Below are positions 27,120 through 35,705 of a DNA stretch of 64,000 nucleotides, one piece after another. The translations under genes were made by a program, and so were the position numbers. Below the pieces are notes generated by a model that did not search any database, was not told the origin of the DNA, and worked only from the letters and a program-made list of their open reading frames with translations. Location of the stretch: the NCBI GenBank assembly GCA_964563395.1, contig CAZLWK010000013.1, forward strand, positions 1 to 64,000, read 5' to 3'. Within the stretch, counting starts at the first letter, position 1. Each line of letters opens with the position of its first letter. Origin of the DNA: JBEVOS01 sp964563395 (lineage in GTDB: Bacteria > Pseudomonadota > Alphaproteobacteria > Caulobacterales > Aquidulcibacteraceae).

Positions 27120-30100
27120 CTATAACGGAATTGTCGATTCCGTCTTCAAGCCCGGCAGCCCATCGGCGCCGATCTGCGCCGCCCGAAACCGGATCGATCC
27201 GCTGAGCGGGGCGCCGAAATCCAGCGTCTGAGCGGCCGCCGTGTAGACGAACCCGGGCGCCTCCACCGTTTGGCCGCGCCGCACCGCGCCCGATCCGTCG
27301 AGGATTTCGACCAAGTAGGCCTCCCGCCCCTCGGCCAGCGGAACCTCCCCCTCGCCCCAGAAATCGCCGCCGCGGCGGCTCTGCCTGATCCAGGCGAGTT
27401 CGATGTCGCCGCCGGCGCCGGCGCGCGCGCGCGGATGGACGGGACGGAATGGCCGGCGCGCGCGCGGCGCGACGGCGGCGTCGATACGGGCCGCGGCGGC
27501 GCCGGCCAGAAGCGCATCCTGCGCGGGCGCGAGGAAGGCCAGCGTCTGACCGAATTCATGCGCGCCGATCGGCACGCGCGCGAGGGCGGCGTCCAGCTTG
27601 ACGATACGCCTTCCGGCCGGCGTCGGCGCCCCCATGGCGTGGCCGGTGTCGCACAGGCCGCGCAGAAACCCGGACAGCTCGTAGGTGTTGGGCGCGACGA
27701 GCGCGGCGTTGCGGGCCTGAAGGATTTCCCATTCGCCATCACCCTCAACGGCAAACACGTTGGCGCCGGCGAACAGCGCCTCTCGCGTGACGCCGGCCAG
27801 CGCGCCCGCGATCAGCTCGACGCGCACGACATTGCCCTCGTCCCAGCGATGGAGCGGGCCGGGATAAAGATCCCACAGCAAGGTTCCCATTGTCGCCGCG
27901 CGCTCGGCGCGTGCGCGCACCCGCGCCGCGCCAAGATCGGCGCCGACATAAATCCTGTGCGCGCCGCGCCACGGATCGGCGGCGAGCGCCGCGAGCGGCC
28001 GCTCATCGCTCTCATAACCTGGCAGCAAGGGCAGATCGAGCACGGCTAGGGCAGGCGTGGGCGCGACGTCGAGCACCGGCGCGGAAGGAATGGGCGCGAA
28101 GCGCGCGCCGCGCACGCCCGCATCGGCGCGCACCAGATCGAGCGTGCGCGCCGCGCCATCCTCGATGCGCGCGACCTCGAACACGCCGCCCGCGAAGGCG
28201 AGGCGATCGCCCGCCTCCAAGGCCAGACGCGCGGGCGAGATCGCGAGGGTCACGCTCTCCTTTTCCGCGCGGCGACGCGCCAAAAGGCGCTCGGCGAGAT
28301 CGCGCGCCTGCGCCTCTTCGAGCACGAGCGGCGCATCCAGGGTTTCAACCCCGCCCTCGGCCGCGTCGCGCCGGCGCGCGCTCACCGCGCCCAACGCATA
28401 ATCGCGCACAGGGTCGATGTAGCGGATGCGCGCCTCGATCGGCGCCGCCGCCGGATCGGCCCGCAAACGATAGGCGGACGCGCTCACATCGGCGGTGACG
28501 TCGTCAAGATCGAGCACCTGCTCTTGCGCATCGGCGCCGTGCGCGAAAACCAAGGCGCCGTCACGCTCGCTCACGCTGAAATCGAACGCCGCCATCAGCG
28601 GCTCCAACGCCGCGCGCGGCGTCGCGGGCGAGTCTACGACATAGCCCGCGACCAGACCCGATACTTGCGCGGCGTCGATGTCGACGACGCCGCCGCGCAG
28701 GCACAGATCGGCGACGACCTCGCCCAACATGGCGAGACCCGCGCGCCCATTCAGCCAGTGCCCGCGCCGCCATTGATCGCCGTCCGACCAGACATCGGCG
28801 CGCGCGGGAAATTCCGGAAACGGCCGCGCGTCCCAGCACCAGATGAACACGCCGTCCGGATCGATCATGCCCGCGCCATAGAGGCTGGAGATCGGGTTCG
28901 CCAGACCGTCCCAATGTTCAAGATAGGCCTCAAGCGTGCGGCGCTGGATGAGATCGTCCGGCGCGCCGGTTGAAAATGGCGGCGCCGCGCTTTCGCTGCT
29001 CTTGGGGTCGAGAAAGAGATTGGGGGCGTTGGCGCCCTTGTCGATCGCGGGGCAGCCCAATTCGATGAGCCAGATGGGTTTCGATCGCGCGATCCAGGCC
29101 GTCGGCGCGGCGTTGCGCACGCCGCCGGGGCGATTGTGATGCGCGTTCGACCAGAAACCGCGCAAATCCTTGGCGCGGAACACCCAGGGCTCGTCATAGG
29201 CGCCGTCCGTGATCGGCGTGCGCGCCTGCGCCGCGCGGGCGGCGTCGTCGGCGTAGTACCAATGATAATTTTCGCCGGCTTCGATGCGGCTTTTCAGATA
29301 GGCGCTGTCATGATCGGTGCGCGCCAGCGCGGCGTCGAGATGCGATGCGCCCTCGCGCCAATCGCTGAGCGGGGGATACCAATCCACGCCCACGCAATCG
29401 ATCGCGCTGTCGGCCCAGAGCGGATCGAGATGAAAAAACACGTCGCCCGTTCCGTCCTGCGGGCGATGGCCGCCATATTCGCTCCAATCGGCGGCGTAGG
29501 TGAGTTTCGTCTCCGCGCCGAGCATGGCGCGCACATCGGTGGCGAGCGCGCGCAATTTCGCGACGGCGGGAAAATTCACCGCGCTGTCGCGCGCACTGGT
29601 GATTCCGCGCAATTCTGAGCCGAGAATGAAGGCGTCGACGCCGCCGGCGAGCGCGGCGAGCTTGGCGTTGTGCAAAATGAAGCGGCGAAACGACCATTCG
29701 GCGGGGCCGCCATAGGCCACCGCGCCATCGACGATGGTGAAATCGCCCGGCGCGGCGGCGCCGAAGAAGGCGTTCACTTGCGCGCTCGCGGCGCTGGTCT
29801 TGTCGGGCGTGCCGGGCGATCCCGGCGCGGGATGCAGCGTGATGCGGCCGCGCCAGGGATAGGCGCCCTGTTCGGCTTCACCATAAGGATCGGGCAGCGC
29901 ATTGCCCGCCGGCACATCCATCAGGATGAACGGATAAAGGCCAACCTTGAATCCCCGCGCCTTCAATTCCTGAATCGCGGCGACGATCGTCGCATCCGCG
30001 GGCGTGCCGCCGTAAGCAGGCCCGCCTTCGATCTCGCTGATGAGATGCGCGCCCGCGCGCGTCACGGCGCCCGCCGACCAGAGGATCGGCGTCGTTGATT

Positions 30101-31022
30101 TCGCGGCGCGCTCGACGCCCGGCTTAATTGCGCACACGCCCATGCGCAGATCCGTGCCGAACCAGGCCGTCACCAAGAGCACGTTGCGGCACTGGGGCAG
30201 ATCAGCCTCGAGCTGATTGAGCGAAATCTTGAAATTGGCGACGCCGCGCGCGGCGTGCACATTCTCCGCCGCTTCGCGTCCCAAGCCCAATTGGCGGCGC
30301 ACGGGCTCGGTCGCATAGACGAACTCGCCCGCGCCCGGAATGAGGCACACGCCCTTGATCCGATCCTCAAGGCGCGGTCCGAACGCGCCGGGCGCGGGGC
30401 GGATGATTTCAAACGAAAGCTGCGGCGGCGTATTGCCAAAATCCGCGAGAGGAAAATCCTCGAACACGACATAAGCCAGCCCCCGATAGGCGGGGGCGAA
30501 CGCTTCGCCCTCGATCGCCTCGATCAAGGGATCGGGCGCCTGCGCTTCCGTGCCGCGATGAACGCGGTGCGCGTAGGCGGACAGATCGAGCAAGGCGCCA
30601 TTGGCCCAGACGCGTCCGATGCGCGCGATTTCGCCTTCGCAAAGCCCCACCGCGAAGGAGAGCGAATAGGCGTAGGATGTAACGCTCGTGCTCGCGCCGC
30701 CGCCGCCCTTGCCGCCGCTTGTCTCCACCTCCTCCGTGGTCACGGTTTCACGAAAACGCGCGGCCCAGATCACCTGGCCCGCGACACGCGCGCGCCCATA
30801 AATAACGGGAATCGACGCGCCCTCGATGGAGGCTTGCAGGTGCAGCGCGTTGAGGCGCGGGCCTTCGATCGCGCGGCTCTCGCCGAACAGCGCCTGATCG
30901 ATGCGCCCGCCGATCCATTGGCCCGCCGCGCGGCCCAGGATCGAGGCGAACGTCGAAAGGCCGGCGCCGGCGACACGCGATCCGATCGCCGCGCCGACGG
31001 ATGAGAGAATTATGGACGCCAA
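27120..31022 (-). CDS. GTA tail tip/host-specificity protein (RcGTA g15 type, megatron)
   Basis: A 1300-residue protein, the usual size for gp15. The N-terminus (SSVGAAIGSRVAGAGL, then RIDQALFGES) is a hydrophobic plug. A TIM-barrel domain follows in the middle (ADWSEYGGHRPQDGTGDVFF, ECPAIDKG-like WLIELGCPAIDKG, and GYWSNAHHNRPGG-like FWSNAHHNRPGG), then a tail-associated beta domain. It forms the tip that contacts the recipient envelope. Only a TTG start at 31022 is available, overlapping the peptidase gene by 13 bases; the MASIILSSVG start fits the family. Confidence 0.94.
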   Translation of the reverse strand: MASIILSSVGAAIGSRVAGAGLSTFASILGRAAGQWIGGRIDQALFGESRAIEGPRLNALHLQASIEGASIPVIYGRARVAGQVIWAARFRETVTTEEVETSGGKGGGGASTSVTSYAYSLSFAVGLCEGEIARIGRVWANGALLDLSAYAHRVHRGTEAQAPDPLIEAIEGEAFAPAYRGLAYVVFEDFPLADFGNTPPQLSFEIIRPAPGAFGPRLEDRIKGVCLIPGAGEFVYATEPVRRQLGLGREAAENVHAARGVANFKISLNQLEADLPQCRNVLLVTAWFGTDLRMGVCAIKPGVERAAKSTTPILWSAGAVTRAGAHLISEIEGGPAYGGTPADATIVAAIQELKARGFKVGLYPFILMDVPAGNALPDPYGEAEQGAYPWRGRITLHPAPGSPGTPDKTSAASAQVNAFFGAAAPGDFTIVDGAVAYGGPAEWSFRRFILHNAKLAALAGGVDAFILGSELRGITSARDSAVNFPAVAKLRALATDVRAMLGAETKLTYAADWSEYGGHRPQDGTGDVFFHLDPLWADSAIDCVGVDWYPPLSDWREGASHLDAALARTDHDSAYLKSRIEAGENYHWYYADDAARAAQARTPITDGAYDEPWVFRAKDLRGFWSNAHHNRPGGVRNAAPTAWIARSKPIWLIELGCPAIDKGANAPNLFLDPKSSESAAPPFSTGAPDDLIQRRTLEAYLEHWDGLANPISSLYGAGMIDPDGVFIWCWDARPFPEFPARADVWSDGDQWRRGHWLNGRAGLAMLGEVVADLCLRGGVVDIDAAQVSGLVAGYVVDSPATPRAALEPLMAAFDFSVSERDGALVFAHGADAQEQVLDLDDVTADVSASAYRLRADPAAAPIEARIRYIDPVRDYALGAVSARRRDAAEGGVETLDAPLVLEEAQARDLAERLLARRRAEKESVTLAISPARLALEAGDRLAFAGGVFEVARIEDGAARTLDLVRADAGVRGARFAPIPSAPVLDVAPTPALAVLDLPLLPGYESDERPLAALAADPWRGAHRIYVGADLGAARVRARAERAATMGTLLWDLYPGPLHRWDEGNVVRVELIAGALAGVTREALFAGANVFAVEGDGEWEILQARNAALVAPNTYELSGFLRGLCDTGHAMGAPTPAGRRIVKLDAALARVPIGAHEFGQTLAFLAPAQDALLAGAAAARIDAAVAPRARRPFRPVHPRARAGAGGDIELAWIRQSRRGGDFWGEGEVPLAEGREAYLVEILDGSGAVRRGQTVEAPGFVYTAAAQTLDFGAPLSGSIRFRAAQIGADGLPGLKTESTIPL

Positions 31023-31462
31023 GGCTCAACTCCGGGAAAGGCGAAGGCCGCCGCAAGCCGCGCGCGCCACCACGGCGCCAAGCGGCTTTCAACAACGGCG
31101 CGCGCCCAATAGGCATGGATCATGCGCTCGGACGAAACGAGGATCGCGGCGTGCTTGATCGGCGCGGACGGCGCCATGCGGAAGAGCAGCACATCGCCGG
31201 GCGCGGCCGCCATGATCGGCACGGATTGAAGATGGCGCGCAGCGGCCTGGAGCAGCGTCTCGGCGCCGCCGCGTTCGGCCCAATCGGGCGTGTAATTCGG
31301 CGCCGCTTCCGGCTCCGCGCCATAGAGCGCGCGCCAGACGCCGCGCACCAGGCCAAGGCAATCGCAACCCGCCCCCTTCGCGCTCGCCTGATGGCGATAG
31401 GGCGTGTCGATCCAAGTGCGTGCTTCGGCGATGATGGCGGCGCGCGCGAGGCTCAGCGCCAC
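31010..31462 (-). CDS. GTA NlpC/P60-type cell wall peptidase (g14 type)
   Basis: A 150-residue NlpC/P60 peptidase. Catalytic Cys35 in GAGCDCLGLVRGVW, catalytic His104 in PIKHAAILVS, and a third polar residue nearby; WIDTPYRHQASAKG at the N-terminus is family-typical. It is presumed to open recipient peptidoglycan during DNA delivery. It overlaps g13 by ten bases and g15 by 13. Confidence 0.93.
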   Translation of the reverse strand: MALSLARAAIIAEARTWIDTPYRHQASAKGAGCDCLGLVRGVWRALYGAEPEAAPNYTPDWAERGGAETLLQAAARHLQSVPIMAAAPGDVLLFRMAPSAPIKHAAILVSSERMIHAYWARAVVESRLAPWWRARLAAAFAFPGVEPWRP

Positions 31463-32328
31463 CGCGAGCTTCCATCATTGACGCTGGGGCCTGGCCCGGC
31501 CTGCAGCATGTCGTTGCCGGGCATATGGGGAAAGCCGCGGAAATTGGCGATCGCGCCGAATTTGAGCGCGCACGTCTCCATGCGCTTGTCGCAGCCCGCG
31601 CGCACGCTGAACGCCGCGCCGACGATGAGCGCGGGGCCCGGATCGTCCAGGAGTTCGATCACGACGCCGCTCGTCGACAAGGAATGGGCTGCCACTTCAC
31701 CGGCGCCGCCGAGCGTCCAGGCGAGCACGCCGCGCGTGAACCAGCCATTGGCGAAGCCGCCAAGGCCGCTTGCGCGAAAGCTGCGCGCGCCGAGAATTTC
31801 CGTGACCGCGCCGAACCCGCGATAAGCCGGCGCATCAAGATCGACGCCGCACCGGGCATCGCCGACATCCGCGTCGCATGAGCGGGAAAAGACGCGGCCT
31901 GTCGGGCGATTGAGCGGCGCCTGCAGCCCCCGCACCTCCAGCTCAAATCCATGCACGCCGCGCCGCGCTTCGCCGAGCGCGCCGGCGAACATGTGCGCGC
32001 GCTCATGCGGCGCGCGCCAATCGACGCGGTAGATGTCGACGCGCGCCCCGTCCCAAAGGCCGCGCGCCAGATCGTCCTCGCTGATTGCGTCATCGTCAAG
32101 CACGCCGGAGACGCTCGCCGTGTCGACGGAAAGGCCGACGCTCTTTTCAAGCGCGCCGCCATCAAGGCCGCGTTGCGGCGCGGCGAGGAGGCCATCGAAC
32201 AGGATGGGCCGGTCATGGTCGGTCAACGCGAACACCGCCCCATCCTTGCGCGCGATGCGCCAGACATGAGCGAGCGCGCCGACACCCGAGGCGAGGTGCG
32301 CGGCGAAGGGGACCGAGAGCGCGCGCAT
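31453..32328 (-). CDS. GTA hub protein (DUF2163, g13 type)
   Basis: A 291-residue DUF2163 protein. Four cysteines are arranged in two pairs: Cys151 and Cys160 (RSCDADVGDARCGV) and Cys246 and Cys253 (AGCDKRMETCALKF). The published RcGTA structure reported an iron-sulfur cluster in the hub; these cysteines match that role. The ATG overlaps the stop of g12 by one base (TGATG). The frame extends upstream but only inside g12. Confidence 0.93.
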   Translation of the reverse strand: MRALSVPFAAHLASGVGALAHVWRIARKDGAVFALTDHDRPILFDGLLAAPQRGLDGGALEKSVGLSVDTASVSGVLDDDAISEDDLARGLWDGARVDIYRVDWRAPHERAHMFAGALGEARRGVHGFELEVRGLQAPLNRPTGRVFSRSCDADVGDARCGVDLDAPAYRGFGAVTEILGARSFRASGLGGFANGWFTRGVLAWTLGGAGEVAAHSLSTSGVVIELLDDPGPALIVGAAFSVRAGCDKRMETCALKFGAIANFRGFPHMPGNDMLQAGPGPSVNDGSSRWR

Positions 32329-32951
32329 CAGATCATGATCTCGATCAGAGGGGCCGACAGCGCGCGTCCCGCATTGAAGCCGTCGAGCGCGATGTCGAGA
32401 CGGTCGCTCTCGAAGCGAACAGGCGTGTCGAACAGAAAGCCGGCCGAGACGATCGCGCCCGGCGCGGGTGGTGCGGCCAGCGTGACAACGCCCGTCGCGG
32501 CGTCGAGCGCGTGCGTGACCGGCGCGCCATCGATCGCGACCAGCACGCTGCCGGCCACGGGCTTGCGAATGTCGCGCATCGCCGCCTCGGCGCCGGCGCC
32601 ATACGGCTTCTTCAGCTGAAAACTCGTCGTCGTCCCGTCGCCAAGGCCGAGCTCGCAATCGAGCGCGGTCGGCGTCTCGCCAGGCGCGCACGATTTCCAA
32701 TCAAGGAAATCGCGAAAGCGAAAGCCGTAGAGCGGGCCCCGCCGCGCTTCGAAAAAGGCGATGAGCGCGTAGAGATCGTCGCGCGTGCGCGCGGCGCCGC
32801 CAATATCGTAGCGCCTTCGCCCATGCGCCCAGGGCGTCGCGCGCCATTCGCGGCCGGAACCGAGCGTGACGATGTCGACGCGCCGTGTGGGCCCGCCCGT
32901 GGCGCTGAGCGAAAACGGCAGGGGCAGGAGAATGTCGTGAAAGCCGCTCAC
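32328..32951 (-). CDS. GTA distal tail protein (DUF2460, g12 type)
   Basis: A 207-residue DUF2460 protein beginning at a GTG (VSGFHDILLPLPFSLSATGG) that overlaps the tape measure stop in GTGA. Family motifs VDIVTLGSGREWRATPWAHG, RRRYDIG and FRDFLDWKSC are present. It forms the ring joining tail tube and baseplate. Confidence 0.93.
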   Translation of the reverse strand: MSGFHDILLPLPFSLSATGGPTRRVDIVTLGSGREWRATPWAHGRRRYDIGGAARTRDDLYALIAFFEARRGPLYGFRFRDFLDWKSCAPGETPTALDCELGLGDGTTTSFQLKKPYGAGAEAAMRDIRKPVAGSVLVAIDGAPVTHALDAATGVVTLAAPPAPGAIVSAGFLFDTPVRFESDRLDIALDGFNAGRALSAPLIEIMI

Positions 32952-33472
32952 AGATTGCGCCTCCCATAAGCGACGGCGCGGGCGACGCTCGCGGCGATCT
33001 GACCTTGGTGACGCGCAAGGCCGCTCGCGTCGGCGCCCGCGCCAAGATGGAAATGCACGCTGACGGGACCGCTCGCTGGCGCGGAAATCATCCCCGAGGC
33101 GTGCGGTGTGAAAAGTTCAGGCCCGCGCTCGCCGACAAGATAGGCGCCGCCGCGATTGACTGTTCCGCCATTGGCGCGCGCACCGAAAAAATCGGCGCTG
33201 GCAGGCGTGCTGGCAAAAAGGCGCTCAACCGCGAGCTTCGCCAATTCCTGCAGGATCGTCCGCGCGAGCTCCTTCATGCTGACCGCGCCGTCCGCGCCGG
33301 CGCGCGCGAGCGCCCCGGCGATGCGGCCCCCGGCGCGATCGAACGCATCGGAGACGGTCTCGGCGGCTTCACGCGCGGGGCCTTGCGCGAAAGCGCGCAG
33401 CGCGGCCTCCGCCTCGCCGAGCTCGGCGTGAAAATCCTCGAACGTGAAGGGCGCGCCTGTCTCGTTCATCAT
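32948..33472 (-). CDS. GTA tail tape measure protein (g11 type)
   Basis: A 174-residue protein that is mostly helical up to residue 90, then GGTVNRGGAYLVGERGPELF TPHASG-like C-terminal tape measure motif (GERGPELFTPHASGMI) and HFHLGAGADASGL. It is short for a tape measure, which predicts a short tail, as in other GTAs. The start overlaps the g10.1 stop (ATGATGA). Confidence 0.88.
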   Translation of the reverse strand: MMNETGAPFTFEDFHAELGEAEAALRAFAQGPAREAAETVSDAFDRAGGRIAGALARAGADGAVSMKELARTILQELAKLAVERLFASTPASADFFGARANGGTVNRGGAYLVGERGPELFTPHASGMISAPASGPVSVHFHLGAGADASGLARHQGQIAASVARAVAYGRRNL

Positions 33473-33654
33473 GACCTCGTATCGGGAAAGCGCGCGGCGA
33501 GCGCGTGCAATGCAGCCTTGTCCATCGCGGGCGCGCCGTTCTCACTGGCGATCGCACGCCATTCGCGCATGCTGAGCCGCCAAAAGGCGGACGGCGCCAA
33601 TCCCAGAAGCGCGGCGCGCCGCAGCCACGCCGCCCAGGGCGTGCGTTCAGCCAT
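33469..33654 (-). CDS. GTA tail assembly chaperone (g10.1 type)
   Basis: A 61-residue protein starting MAERTPWAAWLRRAALLGLA; the LGLAPSAFWRLSMREWRAIA segment is the hallmark of the small GTA/phage tail assembly chaperone family (rcc01693-like). Its ATG lies eight bases inside the g10 end. Upstream in-frame sequence to 33738 lies within g10 and is unlikely to be translated. Confidence 0.85.
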   Translation of the reverse strand: MAERTPWAAWLRRAALLGLAPSAFWRLSMREWRAIASENGAPAMDKAALHALAARFPDTRS

Positions 33655-33946
33655 CGCCGAAGGCGAGCGCGAAGCAATCGGCGACGGCGCGCGCGGCCTC
33701 CTTGGGATCGATCTCCGCGCCCGCGAGCGCGCGTGCATCGCGGCGCGGCGAACAGAGCGCGCCCACGACGAGCAGGAGATCGGCGGCGCTCATCTTGGCG
33801 AGCCGCGCGCCCAATTCCTCGAACGAGACCACATCGAACGCGGCTTCAAGTTCGGCGAGCGCGCCGAGCGTCACGCACAGCCGCGCGGGCGCACCGTCGA
33901 TCTGCAGGACAACTTCGCCGCGGGCGCGATTGGCGCTCATCGTCAC
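33647..33946 (-). CDS. GTA tail protein/chaperone (g10 type)
   Basis: A 99-residue protein with MSANRARGEVVLQIDGAPAR, then LCVTLGALAELEAAFDVVSF, the pattern of the GTA gp10 (tail tube chaperone) family. A GTG at 33946 overlaps the g9 stop in GTGA; an ATG two codons later (33940) is the alternative start. It presumably acts with g10.1 in assembling the tail. Confidence 0.85.
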   Translation of the reverse strand: MTMSANRARGEVVLQIDGAPARLCVTLGALAELEAAFDVVSFEELGARLAKMSAADLLLVVGALCSPRRDARALAGAEIDPKEAARAVADCFALAFGDG

Positions 33947-34359
33947 AGCGCCGTAAAGCCGAGCGCTCCGGCGGAAGCGAGCGTCACCGCGAAGGCGGCT
34001 TCGCCGTCATGATCGCCGGAATAATCGAGCGCCTCGACCAAAAACGGCCCTTCAAGCACGCCGAAATCGGGAATGATCAGCTGAAACGTGCGCGCGCTTT
34101 GCAAGAAGAAGGCCGAACGCAACGCCTCGTCGGAGGCCGCATCCTTGAACACGCCCGCGCCGGAAACCGAAGCGGCCTTGACGCCCGCCCCCGCGATCAA
34201 TTCACGCCAAGCGTTGGGGCTCTCCCCGCTTGTGCCGTCTATGGTGCGCGCGTTGAGCGCAATCGTCTTGGCGCGTACGCCGGCGATCGTGGTGAAACTT
34301 TCCGGCGTTCCGCCGTCGCCGATCTTGATGAGGACGTCGCGTCCCTTCTGGCCCGCCAT
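33943..34359 (-). CDS. GTA major tail tube protein (g9 type)
   Basis: A 138-residue TP901-1-like tail tube protein: MAGQKGRDVLIKIGDGGTPE, TIDGTSGESPNAWRELIAGA and GPFLVEALDYSGDHDGEAAF. GGAG lies in front of ATG. It polymerises into the tail tube through which DNA passes. Confidence 0.93.
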   Translation of the reverse strand: MAGQKGRDVLIKIGDGGTPESFTTIAGVRAKTIALNARTIDGTSGESPNAWRELIAGAGVKAASVSGAGVFKDAASDEALRSAFFLQSARTFQLIIPDFGVLEGPFLVEALDYSGDHDGEAAFAVTLASAGALGFTAL

Positions 34360-34368
34360 TGTCTGCTC

Positions 34369-34773
34369 CTAATCGATGGGTTCGGTCACCGCGCGCAGGC
34401 GCAGGACGGCATGCGTGGTGAGGCCGTCGCCGGCGCGGAACACATCCGTGAAGACGACGAACAAGAGGACGAGACGTCGGCCGGCGATGGCGAGGTCGCC
34501 ATTGTGCAGACGCGCGCCGAGCGCATGCGCGCAGGCCAATGCCTCCGCGCGTCCGCCGTGCCGTGACCACACATGGAGCGTCACCACATGTTCGCATGCG
34601 TCTTGCGCCGCGGCGTCGAGCGGGCGCGATTGAAAGCGGCCGAACGTGACATAAGGATAGGCGACGTCAGCCGGCGCGTCGTCATAGAAGCGCGCGCCGA
34701 TCAAGGCGGCGATGTTCGTATCCGAGAGGCACGCGGCGCGCATCGCCGCGCCAAGCGCCCGGTCCGCGCTCAT
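34369..34773 (-). CDS. GTA tail terminator (DUF3168, g8 type)
   Basis: A 134-residue DUF3168 protein with LIGARFYDDAPADVAYPYVT and LHVWSRHGGRAEALACA, the typical core of tail terminator proteins. Start overlaps the g7 stop by four bases. Confidence 0.92.
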   Translation of the reverse strand: MSADRALGAAMRAACLSDTNIAALIGARFYDDAPADVAYPYVTFGRFQSRPLDAAAQDACEHVVTLHVWSRHGGRAEALACAHALGARLHNGDLAIAGRRLVLLFVVFTDVFRAGDGLTTHAVLRLRAVTEPID

Positions 34774-35090
34774 GGAGACACCTCCTCGCAGGAAAGGTTG
34801 AGCCAGGCCGCCTCATCGGCGCGCACTGCAAGGACACGGAAAACGCGTGCGCCCCAGGCGACGCGCCAGCCTGCGGCGATGGCGCGCCCCGTGCGTATCC
34901 GCACGCTCGCGGACACGCTTGGCCGCAAGGCGTCGAAGGCGGCGCTTTCGCTTGCGCCGGTTTCGACGATATGCGCCCAGATCGCGCCTTCATCGCTCCA
35001 TGCGATGGCGGCCCCGCCCAGATCGTCGCTCGTTCGTACCGGCCTCAAGACCCGCACGCGCGCGCGCAGCGCGCCGATCGGATCGCTCAC
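34770..35090 (-). CDS. GTA head-tail adaptor (g7 type)
   Basis: A 106-residue protein of the SPP1 gp16-like head closure family: GALRARVRVLRPVRTSDDLG, then WSDEGAIWAHIVETGASESA and RIRTGRAIAAGWRVAWGARV. GTG start overlapping the g6 stop (GTGA). Confidence 0.9.
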   Translation of the reverse strand: MSDPIGALRARVRVLRPVRTSDDLGGAAIAWSDEGAIWAHIVETGASESAAFDALRPSVSASVRIRTGRAIAAGWRVAWGARVFRVLAVRADEAAWLNLSCEEVSP

Positions 35091-35647
35091 AGCCGCGCCG
35101 GCGCGAATGGCGCGGCGAGCGCGCGCGCCGCCTCTGGCAGCGCGACCGCGCCGAGCCGCGATTCATAGAGCGCCCCGAGAACGTGCAGCACGGCCTGCGT
35201 CAAAGTGGGCGGCACATCCTGCGCCGCTTCGGCGAGGCCGGCGTCGTAGTCGATTTCAACGCCGCCGCTGGAGCGCAGGATCGCGGGCAGCCCATGCTCG
35301 AAAACCAGGCGCGGGCGATCCCGCGCGCCATCGAGCCGATAGCGTGTCGGGTCGATCACGCTTTCGCTGCCATTGGCGGCGATGAGGCGCACCGTGACCA
35401 CCGCGCGCGCGGGCGAAACCGAAAGATAGGCCCCGCCCAGCGCGTCGCGCCGCCAAAGATCGAGCGTTTCGCGCACGCGCCTCGCGATCAAGGCGCGCCC
35501 GCTCACATTTTCAACGGCCTCTCGCGCCGCCGCGATAAGCCGGGCGATGAGATCGTCATCGGCGTCATGATCGACGCGGAGAAAGAGTTTCGCCTCCGCG
35601 AGCGAGACGGGCTCGCTCGCGGGGGCGATGAGGATGGTGATGGACAT
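35087..35647 (-). CDS. GTA head-tail connector (phage gp6-like, g6 type)
   Basis: A 186-residue protein; VSLAEAKLFLRVDHDADDDL and LIARLIAAAREAVENVSGRA form the helical core of gp6-like connectors, and DVPPTLTQAVLHVLGALYES is the family C-terminal helix. AAGGAG lies before ATG and abuts the hairpin that follows the capsid gene. Confidence 0.92.
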   Translation of the reverse strand: MSITILIAPASEPVSLAEAKLFLRVDHDADDDLIARLIAAAREAVENVSGRALIARRVRETLDLWRRDALGGAYLSVSPARAVVTVRLIAANGSESVIDPTRYRLDGARDRPRLVFEHGLPAILRSSGGVEIDYDAGLAEAAQDVPPTLTQAVLHVLGALYESRLGAVALPEAARALAAPFAPARL

Positions 35648-35658
35648 GAGAGCTCCTT

Positions 35659-35679
35659 CCTCCCCGTGAGCGGGGGAGG
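35659..35679 (-). promoter_or_regulatory. Hairpin between capsid gene and g6
   Basis: CCTCCCC at 35659-35665 and its complement GGGGAGG at 35673-35679 form a 7-bp GC stem with a seven-base loop. It lies between the capsid stop (35706) and g6 start, directly next to the g6 Shine-Dalgarno at 35653-35658. No T-run follows on the minus strand, so attenuation or mRNA protection is more likely than full termination. Confidence 0.5.
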
Positions 35680-35705
35680 CGCCTGAGCGTGCGGAGAAGC
35701 GAAAC

